Positions 45,886 to 56,395 of a stretch of 64,000 nt of DNA are shown here, in pieces. The translations under genes and the position numbers were made by a program. The notes under the pieces are model-generated. The model was not told the origin of the DNA and searched no databases. It saw nothing but the letters and a program-made list of their open reading frames with translations. Positions within the stretch are counted from its first letter, which is position 1, and every line of letters begins with the position of its first letter. This DNA is from Alcaligenes faecalis (GTDB lineage Bacteria; Pseudomonadota; Gammaproteobacteria; Burkholderiales; Burkholderiaceae_B): NCBI RefSeq assembly GCF_041521385.1, contig NZ_CP168006.1, positions 1,612,978 to 1,676,977 on the forward strand. Direction: 5' to 3'.

Positions 45886-46662
45886 CTAATGGCGCACTGG
45901 CTCGACCAGCAACTGGCAATTGGCCGCAAACATATAGCCCCAGTTATGAATAGAGCGTATAGGCAACGACGTTCCCCCCTGACTGAATTTACGCCGCATA
46001 CGACTGACCAGCACACCCAGACGATTGATATGCGAAGCGCCGGGCGGATTGCTGATGACATCCGTTTTACTGGCGACAGCCTGCATCAACTCGTAATGGC
46101 TGGCCCGGCGATCCTCTTCTCGCAGCAAGCGGACCATAAAGGCGCGTTCAGTGCTGGTCAGAGTAAATGACATGCCAAGCGGAGATACCAAAATCCAGCC
46201 TTCCTGATCCAACACCCACTCCTGAATCAAGGAGGGTTCAGGGATGATGGGCATCTGCATCAAACGTCGTTGCAGGCTATGCAAACTGGCCGCCAGCAAC
46301 TCCAAAGACGCCTCCTTCGGACAAAACTGATCGCCGCCGCTATGCAAGGCTTGCAGCATGGCCGAGTCCGTGGCGTCGGACTGCATCAAGATCCCGATTT
46401 GCGGACACAGCATCCGTAAACGCACGGCTGCAGAGCAAATCTCTGCCAAAGTCCCCCCCAGCCAGGCAATACATACAGAACCGACATGGCGCCCGCGCGT
46501 TTGGGCCAACTGCAATAAAGCCGCGACATCCGGGCAAAAAATAAGACGATAACCACGTTCAGCCAGTGCCTGAATTCTTTGTTCTAGTAAATTTCGATCA
46601 GGGATAGCCGTGGCCAGGTAGAGCACAACAGGACCGCCAGCAATTTCATTTGCAACCGACAT
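45886..46662 (-). CDS. Winged-helix regulator with degenerate receiver domain
   Basis: Protein of 258 residues. The first half (about 10-130) has the alternating helix-strand layout of a response-regulator receiver but lacks its acidic pocket. The strand that should carry the phosphoacceptor Asp reads SVCIAWLGG, and the N-terminal acidic pair is absent; the FCPKEAS lysine is kept. The C-terminal half (about 150-245) is an OmpR/PhoB-type winged helix (FTLTSTERAFMVRLL ... HINRLGVLVSRMRRKF ... IRSIHNWGYMF). No kinase is adjacent. It probably works without phosphorylation. It is divergent from the first of two HTH genes with a perfect palindrome between them. Confidence 0.78.
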   Translation of the reverse strand: MSVANEIAGGPVVLYLATAIPDRNLLEQRIQALAERGYRLIFCPDVAALLQLAQTRGRHVGSVCIAWLGGTLAEICSAAVRLRMLCPQIGILMQSDATDSAMLQALHSGGDQFCPKEASLELLAASLHSLQRRLMQMPIIPEPSLIQEWVLDQEGWILVSPLGMSFTLTSTERAFMVRLLREEDRRASHYELMQAVASKTDVISNPPGASHINRLGVLVSRMRRKFSQGGTSLPIRSIHNWGYMFAANCQLLVEPVRH

Positions 46663-46711
46663 AGTTGAAACCTTAACTATAATGACATCTGATGACTATG
46701 TCGGACAGTAT

Positions 46712-46729
46712 AAATCACGACTGTGATTT
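46712..46729. promoter_or_regulatory. Perfect palindrome, probable operator
   Basis: AAATCAC-GACT-GTGATTT is an uninterrupted 7-base inverted repeat with a 4-base spacer. It lies 50 bases upstream of the winged-helix gene (minus) and 45 bases upstream of the first HTH gene (plus). The element is part of a duplicated upstream block, but the second copy (around 47299-47317) has lost the symmetry. Confidence 0.6.
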
Positions 46730-46774
46730 TTTATTAAAACCATCGTGTTTGGCTTTGCATCAACAATCTGTTGT

Positions 46775-47149
46775 GTGAAACATTTCTCCGAACGCCTTCG
46801 CCATGCACGTCAATACCGCGGTCTTTCTCAGGCGGATTTGGCACGTCTATGCGGATTGACTCAGAGCGCCATCTCCAACTACGAAAACGGTACTCGTCGG
46901 GGCCCTCGTGAAATACTGGAGTTGTCCAGAGCCTTGAATGTCAGCGCAGTATGGCTGCACAAAGGTGTCGGCAAGATGGAGTTCAGCGATGACGGCTATA
47001 CCTTGGCCGAACCCCAGGACGGCCCTCCGATTGTCTCCTGGCCTTTCCGTCTGTTCTCCGTCGATGAGGTAGTTGCTTTGGCAGATAGCGAACGTGAATT
47101 GCTTGATCGCACACTGCGCCATTTGCTAGATGGCATGAAAAAACGCTAG
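46775..47149 (+). CDS. XRE-type HTH regulator, copy 1
   Basis: Protein of 124 residues starting at GTG 46775. The N-terminal helix-turn-helix (about 5-62) reads FSERLRHARQYRGLSQADLARLCGLTQSAISNYENGTR. The C-terminal half has the shared motif DGPPIVSWPFRLFSVDEVVAL and a terminal helix ending LLDGMKKR. This domain layout recalls lambdoid repressors without the peptidase, or a dimerisation domain. The next gene is a clear paralogue with the same GTG start context, so the GTG is supported by comparison. Targets are unknown; the palindrome at 46712-46729 may be autoregulatory. Confidence 0.85.
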   Translation: MKHFSERLRHARQYRGLSQADLARLCGLTQSAISNYENGTRRGPREILELSRALNVSAVWLHKGVGKMEFSDDGYTLAEPQDGPPIVSWPFRLFSVDEVVALADSERELLDRTLRHLLDGMKKR

Positions 47150-47289
47150 ATGCTGCTATTTTCTGCCCCCATCTAGCCGCTGCCACCTAGCTTCGCACCG
47201 CTTTGCCAAGTACTGGCAACACACCGCCCAACACCAGGCTGCGGCCACACCTATCCTAACGCACTCTTTCATTGGCGACACAGATTCAG

Positions 47290-47362
47290 TCGGACAGTTT
47301 TATCACATACGGGGTTTTTCTTGAAAACCATCGTGCAGAGCGTTCCATGAACAATCTGTAGT
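47290..47362 (+). repeat. Duplicated upstream region of the second HTH gene
   Basis: This segment repeats, with changes, the region before the first HTH gene (46701-46774). Shared landmarks in the same order are TCGGACAGT (46701 and 47290), a TATCAC/AATCAC core, a T-rich stretch, AAAACCATCGTG (46737 and 47324) and AACAATCTGT before the GTG start codon. The duplication therefore covered promoter plus gene. Confidence 0.6.
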
Positions 47363-47740
47363 GTGAAACACTTCTCTGATCGCCTTCGCCACGCCCGCCA
47401 GCAACGCGGCTTTTCCCAAGCCGAGCTGGCCCGCCTGTGTAACCTTAGCCAAAGCGCCATCTCCAATTACGAGAGCGGCACGCGGCGTGACGCACGCGAG
47501 ATTCTGGATCTGGCCAAAGCCCTGAATATCAGCGCCCAATGGCTCAAGAACGGGGTGGGCCATATGGAGCTAAGCACAGCCCATGCGACCACCTTACAAG
47601 ACTCTGGCGAAGGCCCGCCGATTGTGACCTGGCCTTTCAACCGCTTTTCCGTTGACGAAATTGTGGCTTTACCACCCAAAGAGCGTGACCATCTGGATCA
47701 GACCATCCGTCATCTGCTCAACGGCATGAAAAGAAAATAA
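47363..47740 (+). CDS. XRE-type HTH regulator, copy 2
   Basis: Protein of 125 residues starting at GTG 47363 and clearly paralogous to the preceding gene. The HTH is nearly the same (FSDRLRHARQQRGFSQAELARLCNLSQSAISNYESGTR). The C-terminal half keeps EGPPIVTWPFNRFSVDEIVAL and ends LLNGMKRK, while the segment between (about residues 70-85) has diverged in sequence and length. The recognition helix differs at few positions, so the two may bind related operators. The tandem arrangement, with separate but similar promoters, suggests a past duplication and possible cross-regulation. Confidence 0.85.
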   Translation: MKHFSDRLRHARQQRGFSQAELARLCNLSQSAISNYESGTRRDAREILDLAKALNISAQWLKNGVGHMELSTAHATTLQDSGEGPPIVTWPFNRFSVDEIVALPPKERDHLDQTIRHLLNGMKRK

Positions 47741-47776
47741 GCCTTATACGCCCACAAGCCGTTCCAAAGTACCTAT

Positions 47777-49847
<2,071 letters not shown>

Positions 49848-49878
49848 CGCTTTTACTCTCCAGCACAGCGTCTCAACC

Positions 49879-49910
49879 CGAACAGCAGATCTTCTCTGAT
49901 CTGCTGTTCG
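49879..49910 (+). terminator. Perfect 13-base hairpin after thiC
   Basis: CGAACAGCAGATC (49879-49891) and GATCTGCTGTTCG (49898-49910) pair without mismatch over a 6-base loop, 32 bases after the thiC stop. There is no T-run, so it may act in RNA stability or as a Rho-assisted end. Confidence 0.55.
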
Positions 49911-50073
49911 TATCTCCACCCCCCTCCTTCCTGGATACGCACCAGACTAAAGCCACTGTCATACTCTGCAGCCTCGTGAGCAGTGCCAAGGCTCACCTGG
50001 CTCTCAGGAACACACCGGGCAAACCACCGGCAATGTCAGAACTAAACAAATACTGAAAGAATTCGTCTCTTTG

Positions 50074-50898
50074 ATGAACCTTGCTGTTTACCAGGCCCCC
50101 GGTATGCCCACCTGTTCTGTCCCGCCCATGCAACTTGAGCTGCTTTTGAGCAAGATCCTGAACTTGGTTCCGGAATACCAAGTCCACATACATTCGCGCC
50201 GTCCACTTCAATTGGCACGCTTCCGCCCCCCCCCGAATACTGAGCTATTTCAGTTCACCGCCGCCCACGCACCAGCCTATTTATCCCTATTGCATGAGAA
50301 ACTCGCGCAAGCCCATCCTGAGGGAGGCAAAATCTATTGGTCTACAACGGCTTGGCGCATCCTGAACTGGAATCCAATCCTGTTTAGCGTGATGGCCGTC
50401 CATAGCCTTGGTAAAGCAGTATGTTTACAAGGTAGCGGCCTATGGGTCACGCAAGAAAGTATTGAAGGCAGCGCGCTAGAGGATCATCCGGTTTTCTCCG
50501 GACCAGAAGACGAACTCATTCACTATGCAGGTCAACAGATACAAATGCTGATGGGTACGCTGTACACAGCAGCGACACAAAGCTTTTCCCTGCACATCAA
50601 GCTGGCACAAAAGCTGACGACCGATGCGTTGGTGGAATGCCTGATCATGCAAAATCAACTGGCTCAATCCGCTGTGGCGCTAAGGCAGGATCAACTCCAA
50701 ACTCGTCTGGATAAATGGTTAAACGCCGCCGGGCTGCCACTGATCACGGGCACTTTACTCCTTCCCAATGGTCAGCTCGGCCTGAATCGCCAAGTCTGTT
50801 GTCAGTACTACCGCATACAGACGGGTGGAGAGTGCCCGGACTGTACACGCATCCCCATGCCACAACGGTTGGCCATGATGGCCGAACACACTCATTAA
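50074..50898 (+). CDS. FhuF-like siderophore ferric-iron reductase
   Basis: Protein of 274 residues. The C-terminal FhuF-type 2Fe-2S motif CC-x10-C-x2-C is exact: CCQYYRIQTGGECPDC. The N-terminal part has an HAPAYLSLLHEKLAQ helix and the ILNWNPILFSVMAVHSLG segment seen in FhuF relatives. Such proteins reduce the iron in hydroxamate siderophores inside the cytoplasm and so release it. The gene converges on a PvdE-type exporter gene and fits the locus as the iron-release step. The open frame starts with TTG 50071 directly before ATG 50074; the ribosome-binding site is weak. No clear Fur box was seen upstream. Confidence 0.82.
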   Translation: MNLAVYQAPGMPTCSVPPMQLELLLSKILNLVPEYQVHIHSRRPLQLARFRPPPNTELFQFTAAHAPAYLSLLHEKLAQAHPEGGKIYWSTTAWRILNWNPILFSVMAVHSLGKAVCLQGSGLWVTQESIEGSALEDHPVFSGPEDELIHYAGQQIQMLMGTLYTAATQSFSLHIKLAQKLTTDALVECLIMQNQLAQSAVALRQDQLQTRLDKWLNAAGLPLITGTLLLPNGQLGLNRQVCCQYYRIQTGGECPDCTRIPMPQRLAMMAEHTH

Positions 50899-50993
50899 GC
50901 ACAAGCCCCAGCAGCGAAACCCAGGAGCCAAGGTGTCCGCCGGCCCCTTAAAGCACCCACGGCCAAGCCGTGGGCGGCAATAAACGGCCTGAC

Positions 50994-52649
50994 TTACGAG
51001 CGTGGTTGCTCGGTCGAGACAATGCGTCCATTTTCCATCTTGATCAGTCGATCTGCCAAATGGAAATAGCGATCATCATGACTGATGACCAGCACCGTCT
51101 TGCCCATGGCTTTGAGCTCGGGCAAGAGATCATGATAGAACACATCCTTGAACACAGGGTCCTGATCAGCTGCCCACTCATCAAACACCAGGAAAGGCCG
51201 ATCTTCCAGATACGCTGCCACCAAAGCCAGACGCTTGCGTTGGCCTTGCGACAAGGCCTGCGTTGTAAAGGCACCATCCTTGATCTGCACCTTATGGTGC
51301 AGGTATAACTTTTCCAACAAGGCATTGCCTCGTTCATCAAAGCCGCTTGAAACACTATCCAGCAGACTATCGAACAAATGGAAATCGGAAAAAATCGCGG
51401 AAAACATTTGCCGGTACTGGTCCCGATTCTCATCCGAAATCTTCTGACCATTGAATTCGATATGACCATTCTCGGGTCGATACAAACCCACCAACAATTT
51501 GGCTAGACTGGTCTTGCCACTGCCATTGCCACCCACCAGATAATTCAGTTGCCCCGGCTCAAAGCTCAGGTCAATCGGGCCCAAGGTGAAAACATCGTTA
51601 TTGCCTTCATGGAAATATTGATGTGAAACACCGTGCAAAGCCAGAGAGCTCAAACGCTGTTCCCCCTCCTGCCCTGCCATCTGTTCACTTTGCACCAGAC
51701 CACTTACCATGGATTCGATATGCCGAGCAGACATCCCTGCAGACTTCATAGGTGGCAAGCTACTGATGACCGCCTCCAGCGGCCCCACCATATACACCAA
51801 CAGCAAGGCAAATCCGGTCGTCACCCGCACTTGCTCGGAGGCACTATCGGTCAACACAAACAACACCAGACCAATAAACACGAAAATCAAGAAATTGTTC
51901 CAAACCGAAGAAACAATATAGATCGTCATGCCCAGACTACGTTCTCGCCGCACCTGCTCAATCGAATCACGCATGTGCGCGCGCAAAAAACGGTCCCGCT
52001 TGCCCACATTCAAGCGCAGTTCCTTGGCACCGTTGATCAAGGCATTGAAGATACCCAACATGCGGTCCTGCTCATGCTCAGCACGCTCCAAATGCTTTAC
52101 AGCGCGCAAGCCCGCCAATTGAAAAGTCAAAAAACCTGTACCAATAATGGCAATGGCGAACAAAAAAATCTTCCAGGACAAAGCAGCCATATACACCAAA
52201 CACCCCAATACAATAGCGGCATTGGTCAACATGATCGGCATAAAACCGAAGAAAAACTTCACATTCAACGTATGTTCGGACATGGCGGCCTGCATGCGTC
52301 CCCGCCCCATCATTTCCAATGAACGAAAATCAGCCGAATTGACATGATCCACGATGTAATTACGCAACTGGGCATGTACCCGTTGGCCAAGCCGCTCCAA
52401 AAGTATCTGGGCTACGGACTGGAACAACATGGCCAACAACGCCGTTATGGCAAATTGCAGGCCCAGCTCGGTTCGAGACGACTCAGACGAGACAGTAATA
52501 ACATCCGTGATTAACGCCAGCAAACGCACACTCAGCAAACCGCCAAGCACACTGAGCACTGCACAAAAAGCCAATAAAGGCCAAGATTTCTTGATCAGAT
52601 ATTTAAACAAGACCGCGTCCTTGGTGAGTTTCTTACAGTAGGACAGCAC
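50994..52649 (-). CDS. PvdE/SyrD-type cyclic peptide or siderophore ABC exporter
   Basis: Single-chain ABC transporter of 551 residues with fused membrane and ATPase domains. Six membrane helices occupy residues about 20-320. The nucleotide-binding domain has Walker A VGGNGSGKTSLAK, signature LSQGQRKRLAL and Walker B FLVFDEWAADQDP with the catalytic Glu. The tail ends ISHDDRYFHLADRLIKME, typical of the PvdE family. PvdE moves the acylated pyoverdine precursor into the periplasm in Pseudomonas; this homologue should export the siderophore or its precursor. The frame opens at GTG 52649 just after an in-frame stop (TGA), so no longer start is possible. It follows the formyltransferase on the same strand after 142 bases. 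Confidence 0.9.
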   Translation of the reverse strand: MLSYCKKLTKDAVLFKYLIKKSWPLLAFCAVLSVLGGLLSVRLLALITDVITVSSESSRTELGLQFAITALLAMLFQSVAQILLERLGQRVHAQLRNYIVDHVNSADFRSLEMMGRGRMQAAMSEHTLNVKFFFGFMPIMLTNAAIVLGCLVYMAALSWKIFLFAIAIIGTGFLTFQLAGLRAVKHLERAEHEQDRMLGIFNALINGAKELRLNVGKRDRFLRAHMRDSIEQVRRERSLGMTIYIVSSVWNNFLIFVFIGLVLFVLTDSASEQVRVTTGFALLLVYMVGPLEAVISSLPPMKSAGMSARHIESMVSGLVQSEQMAGQEGEQRLSSLALHGVSHQYFHEGNNDVFTLGPIDLSFEPGQLNYLVGGNGSGKTSLAKLLVGLYRPENGHIEFNGQKISDENRDQYRQMFSAIFSDFHLFDSLLDSVSSGFDERGNALLEKLYLHHKVQIKDGAFTTQALSQGQRKRLALVAAYLEDRPFLVFDEWAADQDPVFKDVFYHDLLPELKAMGKTVLVISHDDRYFHLADRLIKMENGRIVSTEQPRS

Positions 52650-52791
52650 AACGGATCACGCCCCTACCCATCAGAAAGCGAATCGCCCAGCAGGCCTGTG
52701 CTGCTATCAACAGGGCCGTGACAAAAACAGGAGGGAAAGGCGCCCACCACTCGACAAGGCCCAACCCGCCGCTAGAGGGGACACGTTTGCC

Positions 52792-53625
52792 CTACGCGTC
52801 AGTTGGCAAGCCTGCCAGATAGGCCAAGCCATGCGACAACGCCGAAAACAAGCTGTTGTTAAAATTGTTCCAGCGCAACTCCAGAATCGTGTCCTCAGGC
52901 TCAATCGTTGTATTGACGACCTCCCAAAACACCGGCCCTGAATCAATACCCTGATCCACATAATGAAACGATGCGCCAGTCTTGAACAAAGGCTGGACTG
53001 GTTCGGTCTGCATGGTTTGCCAATCCAACACACGCTGCCCCCGTGCCCCATAGAGCGCATCCAATGTCGCTGTCGCACCCCGTCGTTGGTAAGGCGAATC
53101 TTCGCGAGTCGGACCTGGATGAATATTGACGATCTTGCCTTGATACGGCGCACCGGCACACACCAGTTTGTCCAGGATCACAATCAGGCCGTCCAGAACA
53201 ACCCAGTCTGCCTCCAATGCCTGAAATCGCTCCAATAAACGCTGTTCAAACGCCTGCTTGCCAGGCTGGCGGGCAGCGTCATCTATAGCCAGGCCGCGGT
53301 AGGATGACGGGATATTTTCCAGCAAATCATTCAGTGGCCGCCCCTGCACACACAAATCTTGCGGATAGATCCACTGCCCCCCACTCTGACCGTCGCGACC
53401 ATAACCATCGAGCTTGGCCTGATCAAGCGCATAGTCATCAATATCGTCGTAGATGACCGCCTCCAGTGAATACAGACGGCCCAGTTCAGAATGATTCAAT
53501 TGATGAACCAGATACTCCAAAGGAGACATCATGTACCGCAACTGCCCTTTGTACTCAATCTGCTGCCCCGCTTTGTCCGCCGCCGCATTGCGTAAGGACA
53601 TGACATACACCAATTTTCTTTTCAT
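52792..53625 (-). CDS. PvdF-like N5-hydroxyornithine formyltransferase
   Basis: Protein of 277 residues of the formyltransferase fold. The conserved NIHPGPTRED segment resembles the HPG-type active site of methionyl-tRNA and GAR formyltransferases, preceded by a VVLDGLIVILDKLV strand. Late residues DSGPVFWEVV form the substrate loop. Size and context match PvdF, which transfers a formyl group from 10-formyl-tetrahydrofolate to N5-hydroxyornithine in pyoverdine synthesis. The ATG at 53625 gives the family length; an in-frame extension to 53658 is unneeded. It is divergent from the ornithine N-monooxygenase gene with a Fur-box-like site between, so the two enzymes that make formyl-hydroxyornithine are probably co-regulated by iron. 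Confidence 0.85.
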   Translation of the reverse strand: MKRKLVYVMSLRNAAADKAGQQIEYKGQLRYMMSPLEYLVHQLNHSELGRLYSLEAVIYDDIDDYALDQAKLDGYGRDGQSGGQWIYPQDLCVQGRPLNDLLENIPSSYRGLAIDDAARQPGKQAFEQRLLERFQALEADWVVLDGLIVILDKLVCAGAPYQGKIVNIHPGPTREDSPYQRRGATATLDALYGARGQRVLDWQTMQTEPVQPLFKTGASFHYVDQGIDSGPVFWEVVNTTIEPEDTILELRWNNFNNSLFSALSHGLAYLAGLPTDA

Positions 53626-53714
53626 GAAATATCCGCATTCGCTCTTACACACCCACATTGGTATGCCCTAGAGACGAATCGATGTTCATTTTGTTTAAAA
53701 ACAAGAAAGCCAAT

Positions 53715-53733
53715 GACAACAATTATCATTTTT
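53715..53733. promoter_or_regulatory. Fur-box-like site in the divergent siderophore promoter
   Basis: GACAACAATTATCATTTTT matches 13 of 19 positions of the Fur consensus GATAATGATAATCATTATC, with the ATCATT core intact. It sits 90 bases from the formyltransferase start and 105 bases from the monooxygenase start in the intergenic region, as expected for iron repression of both. Confidence 0.6.
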
Positions 53734-53838
53734 ATTAAACAAAATGACAGCCAATACGTCATACCCCCAGTTGACCTAAAAGCATACCGGTTGCATGAAG
53801 TCTCATGCAGCAAGAACATCCAAGGGATCAGGAAGTGT

Positions 53839-55131
53839 ATGACTATCTATGACATGATTGGCATTGGGTTTGGACCGTCGAACATGGCAATTGCTATTGC
53901 TCTGGAAGAAAGCCTGGCCAAAACACATCCAGCTTGCGATCCGCACGATATCCTCAAAATACGATTTATCGAGCAACAAGAAAACTTCGCTTGGCATCCA
54001 CACATGCTGCTCAAAGATGCAGACATGCAGATCTCCTTCATGAAAGATCTGGTGACTCCTCGCAACCCCTGCAGCCGCTTTTCCTTCATTAACTATATTC
54101 ATAGTCAAGGTCGATTCGAACAATTCCTGAATCTGAAAAGCTTTAACCCCAGCCGTATTGAATTTAACGACTATCTGAGCTGGGCCGCACGGCAATTGTC
54201 GCCCTGGGTCGCAACGGGTGAAAAAGTCATTGAGGTCAGCCCTATCAATGAAAGCAATCGAATCACCTTACTCAAGGTAGTTACGCTCAACGCCAAGGGC
54301 GAACGAAAAGAGCGCATTACCCGCAATCTAATCGCCAGCATAGGGGGCAAGCCTAAAGTTCCTGATTTTTGCAAACAGGCAATCGGGGATCCTCGCATCT
54401 TCCACTCACACGATTATCTGCAAAAAATCCAGAACAACAGCCAGGCTCGTCGTTTGGCCGTTATCGGTGCCGGCCAAAGTGCAGCCGAGATTTTCATGGA
54501 TCTTGCCCCGCAGGAAAACAGAACGGTCGATCTAATTGCGCGTACCTACGCACCCAAGCCTGCTGACGAAACCCCCTTTGTGAACCAAGTATTTAATGAA
54601 GAGTTTGTTGAACATATCTATAGCCTGACGCCTGAGCAACGGCAGGCATTCCTGCAAGAGTTTCGGCACGCAAACTATGCCTGCATTGATGTAGATCTGT
54701 TAGATAGCATGAATCGCATGCTCTACGAGCAGCAAGTCCAGGGCAAAAACACTATGCGGCTGTGCCTGCGTCATCAAGTACAAGCCATTGAAACGAACCC
54801 TGAACATGTGCAAGTACAGTTGCTCAACCTGAATACTGGTGACACTCTCAAACGCCAATACGATGCCGTCATTCTGGCAACAGGTTATGAACGCAACTTG
54901 CACCATAGTTTGTTAAGTCAGCTCAAGCCCTATGTGCATGACTTCACCACGGATCGTTTTTATCGCCTGAAAACCCGCAGCGAACTCAAGCCCAGCATCT
55001 TTGTGCTTGGTTCGAACGAGGCCACACATGGGCTGAGCGACACCTTGCTCTCCTTGACGGCCATACGAGCCGGAGAGGTCACGCACGTTTTATTGAACCA
55101 GCTCCTGAATAAAGAGATCCAAGCGGCCTAA
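53839..55131 (+). CDS. PvdA-like L-ornithine N5-monooxygenase
   Basis: Flavin-dependent N-hydroxylating monooxygenase of 430 residues that makes N5-hydroxyornithine, the hydroxamate precursor. The FAD-binding motif is IGIGFGPSNMAIAIALEE, the substrate region FMKDLVTPRNPCSRFSFINYIHSQGRFEQFLNL, the NADPH-binding motif VIGAGQSAAEIFMDL, and the D(3)GY-type motif LATGYERN. These match PvdA/SidA ornithine hydroxylases; lysine hydroxylases (IucD) are related, but the neighbouring PvdF homologue favours ornithine. The ATG at 53839 has AGGAAG upstream; the frame extends to 53713 through the Fur-box-like site and is rejected. It probably forms an operon with the following flavin monooxygenase. Confidence 0.9.
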   Translation: MTIYDMIGIGFGPSNMAIAIALEESLAKTHPACDPHDILKIRFIEQQENFAWHPHMLLKDADMQISFMKDLVTPRNPCSRFSFINYIHSQGRFEQFLNLKSFNPSRIEFNDYLSWAARQLSPWVATGEKVIEVSPINESNRITLLKVVTLNAKGERKERITRNLIASIGGKPKVPDFCKQAIGDPRIFHSHDYLQKIQNNSQARRLAVIGAGQSAAEIFMDLAPQENRTVDLIARTYAPKPADETPFVNQVFNEEFVEHIYSLTPEQRQAFLQEFRHANYACIDVDLLDSMNRMLYEQQVQGKNTMRLCLRHQVQAIETNPEHVQVQLLNLNTGDTLKRQYDAVILATGYERNLHHSLLSQLKPYVHDFTTDRFYRLKTRSELKPSIFVLGSNEATHGLSDTLLSLTAIRAGEVTHVLLNQLLNKEIQAA

Positions 55132-55165
55132 GGCCTGTTAGCACTGAGCAAGGAACAGGTTGATC

Positions 55166-56395
55166 ATGTACTCCAATCAAGTTGTCGATTTTCCTAGCCG
55201 TACATCCGCCACCGGACAAACTGCCAATGGCCTGTACGAACGGGTCTGCGCCATTTTGCCAGAGCTTGAGGCCCGCGCGTCCCAAACGGAAAAAAATCGG
55301 GCCGTCCCTGCCGAGAACATCCAACTATTGAAGTCCACCGGACTGCACCGGATCTTCTTGCCCATCAGCTATGGTGGTTACGAAGCCTCCTTGCCTGAGT
55401 TTGCACAATGCCTGGTGAAGATCGCCAGTGCCTGCGCCAGTACAGCCTGGGCCTTTGGCTTGATGTGTACGCACAATTATCTGCTGGCCCACTACCCCAA
55501 GCAGTTGCAAGATGAAGTCTGGGCGGACGATCCCAACTGCACGGCCAGCAGCAGTATTGCGCCGCTGGGCCACTACGAAGAAGCCGAGGGCGGTATTGTG
55601 TTGTCAGGTACCTTTGGTTGGAGCAGCGGCTGCGATCACACCGAATGGGCTGTTTTAGGGGTCAATCGACGCAACGCCCAAGGCCAAGCCATTTATAGCC
55701 TGGCTGTAGTCCCTAGCTGCGACTACAGCATTAAAGACGACTGGCATTGCATGGCCATGTCAGGCAGTGGTTCCAAATCGATCGTTGTAGACAAGGTCTT
55801 TGTACCCAATCACCGCATTCAGGCGATTGACGATATGTTGTATGAAGGACGCTCCGCGGGCATTGCCTTGTATCCAGACAGCACCTTGTTCCACTCGCCC
55901 TACCGGCCCTATTTCGCCAGTATCTTTGCCGCAGTTGGCCTGGGTATTGCCGAAAAAGCCTTGGCCTTATTCATTGACAAGAACCGTAACCGTAAACGTG
56001 CCTACAGTGGCATTTTGGTGGGCACCCTGCCGCCCATGCTATTGCGTATCGGTGAGTCCACCCACCAGATTAAAGCTGCCCGCGCCCTGATGGAACAATC
56101 CTGGCAGGATCATCGTCATCATGCCGAGCAACAAATCTATCCCTCCCAACGAACGGCAGTCGAATGGCGCACCGAACAAGCCTACGCCATCAAGATGTGC
56201 ACAGAAGCCGTGAATCGATTATTTGCTGCATCGGGCGGCTCGGCCTGGCTCGAACACAACCCCATGCAACGGCTGTTTCGGGATGTCAACATCACCGCCG
56301 CCCATGCGTATACGGATTACGACCTGTGCTCACAAGCCATGGGACGTGAACAAATGGGCCTACCTCCCGACCCTATGACGGCGCCTGCGCCTTGA
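55166..56395 (+). CDS. Class-D flavin monooxygenase (acyl-CoA dehydrogenase fold, HsaA/HpaH-like)
   Basis: Protein of 409 residues with an acyl-CoA-dehydrogenase fold. Features shared with HsaA, 4-hydroxyphenylacetate hydroxylases and related class-D enzymes are the N-terminal NRAVPAENIQLLKSTGLHRIFLP pattern, SACASTAWAFGLMCTHN, LSGTFGWSSGCDHTEWAVLG, and the C-terminal RLFRDVNITAAHAYTDYD. These enzymes use reduced flavin from a separate reductase to hydroxylate aromatics or oxidise amino groups; they are not CoA dehydrogenases. It follows the ornithine hydroxylase by 34 bases, so it probably acts on the siderophore or a building block. This gene is not part of the standard pvdA-pvdF set. The start is ATG 55166; TTG 55160, with better-spaced AGGA, is an alternative. 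Confidence 0.82.
   Translation: MYSNQVVDFPSRTSATGQTANGLYERVCAILPELEARASQTEKNRAVPAENIQLLKSTGLHRIFLPISYGGYEASLPEFAQCLVKIASACASTAWAFGLMCTHNYLLAHYPKQLQDEVWADDPNCTASSSIAPLGHYEEAEGGIVLSGTFGWSSGCDHTEWAVLGVNRRNAQGQAIYSLAVVPSCDYSIKDDWHCMAMSGSGSKSIVVDKVFVPNHRIQAIDDMLYEGRSAGIALYPDSTLFHSPYRPYFASIFAAVGLGIAEKALALFIDKNRNRKRAYSGILVGTLPPMLLRIGESTHQIKAARALMEQSWQDHRHHAEQQIYPSQRTAVEWRTEQAYAIKMCTEAVNRLFAASGGSAWLEHNPMQRLFRDVNITAAHAYTDYDLCSQAMGREQMGLPPDPMTAPAP

Noticed and set aside
52652..52750. Short hydrophobic frame between the formyltransferase and the exporter
   Set aside because: A membrane-like stretch of about 40 codons is open on the minus strand, but it has only a TTG start without a ribosome-binding site, so it is not supported as a gene.
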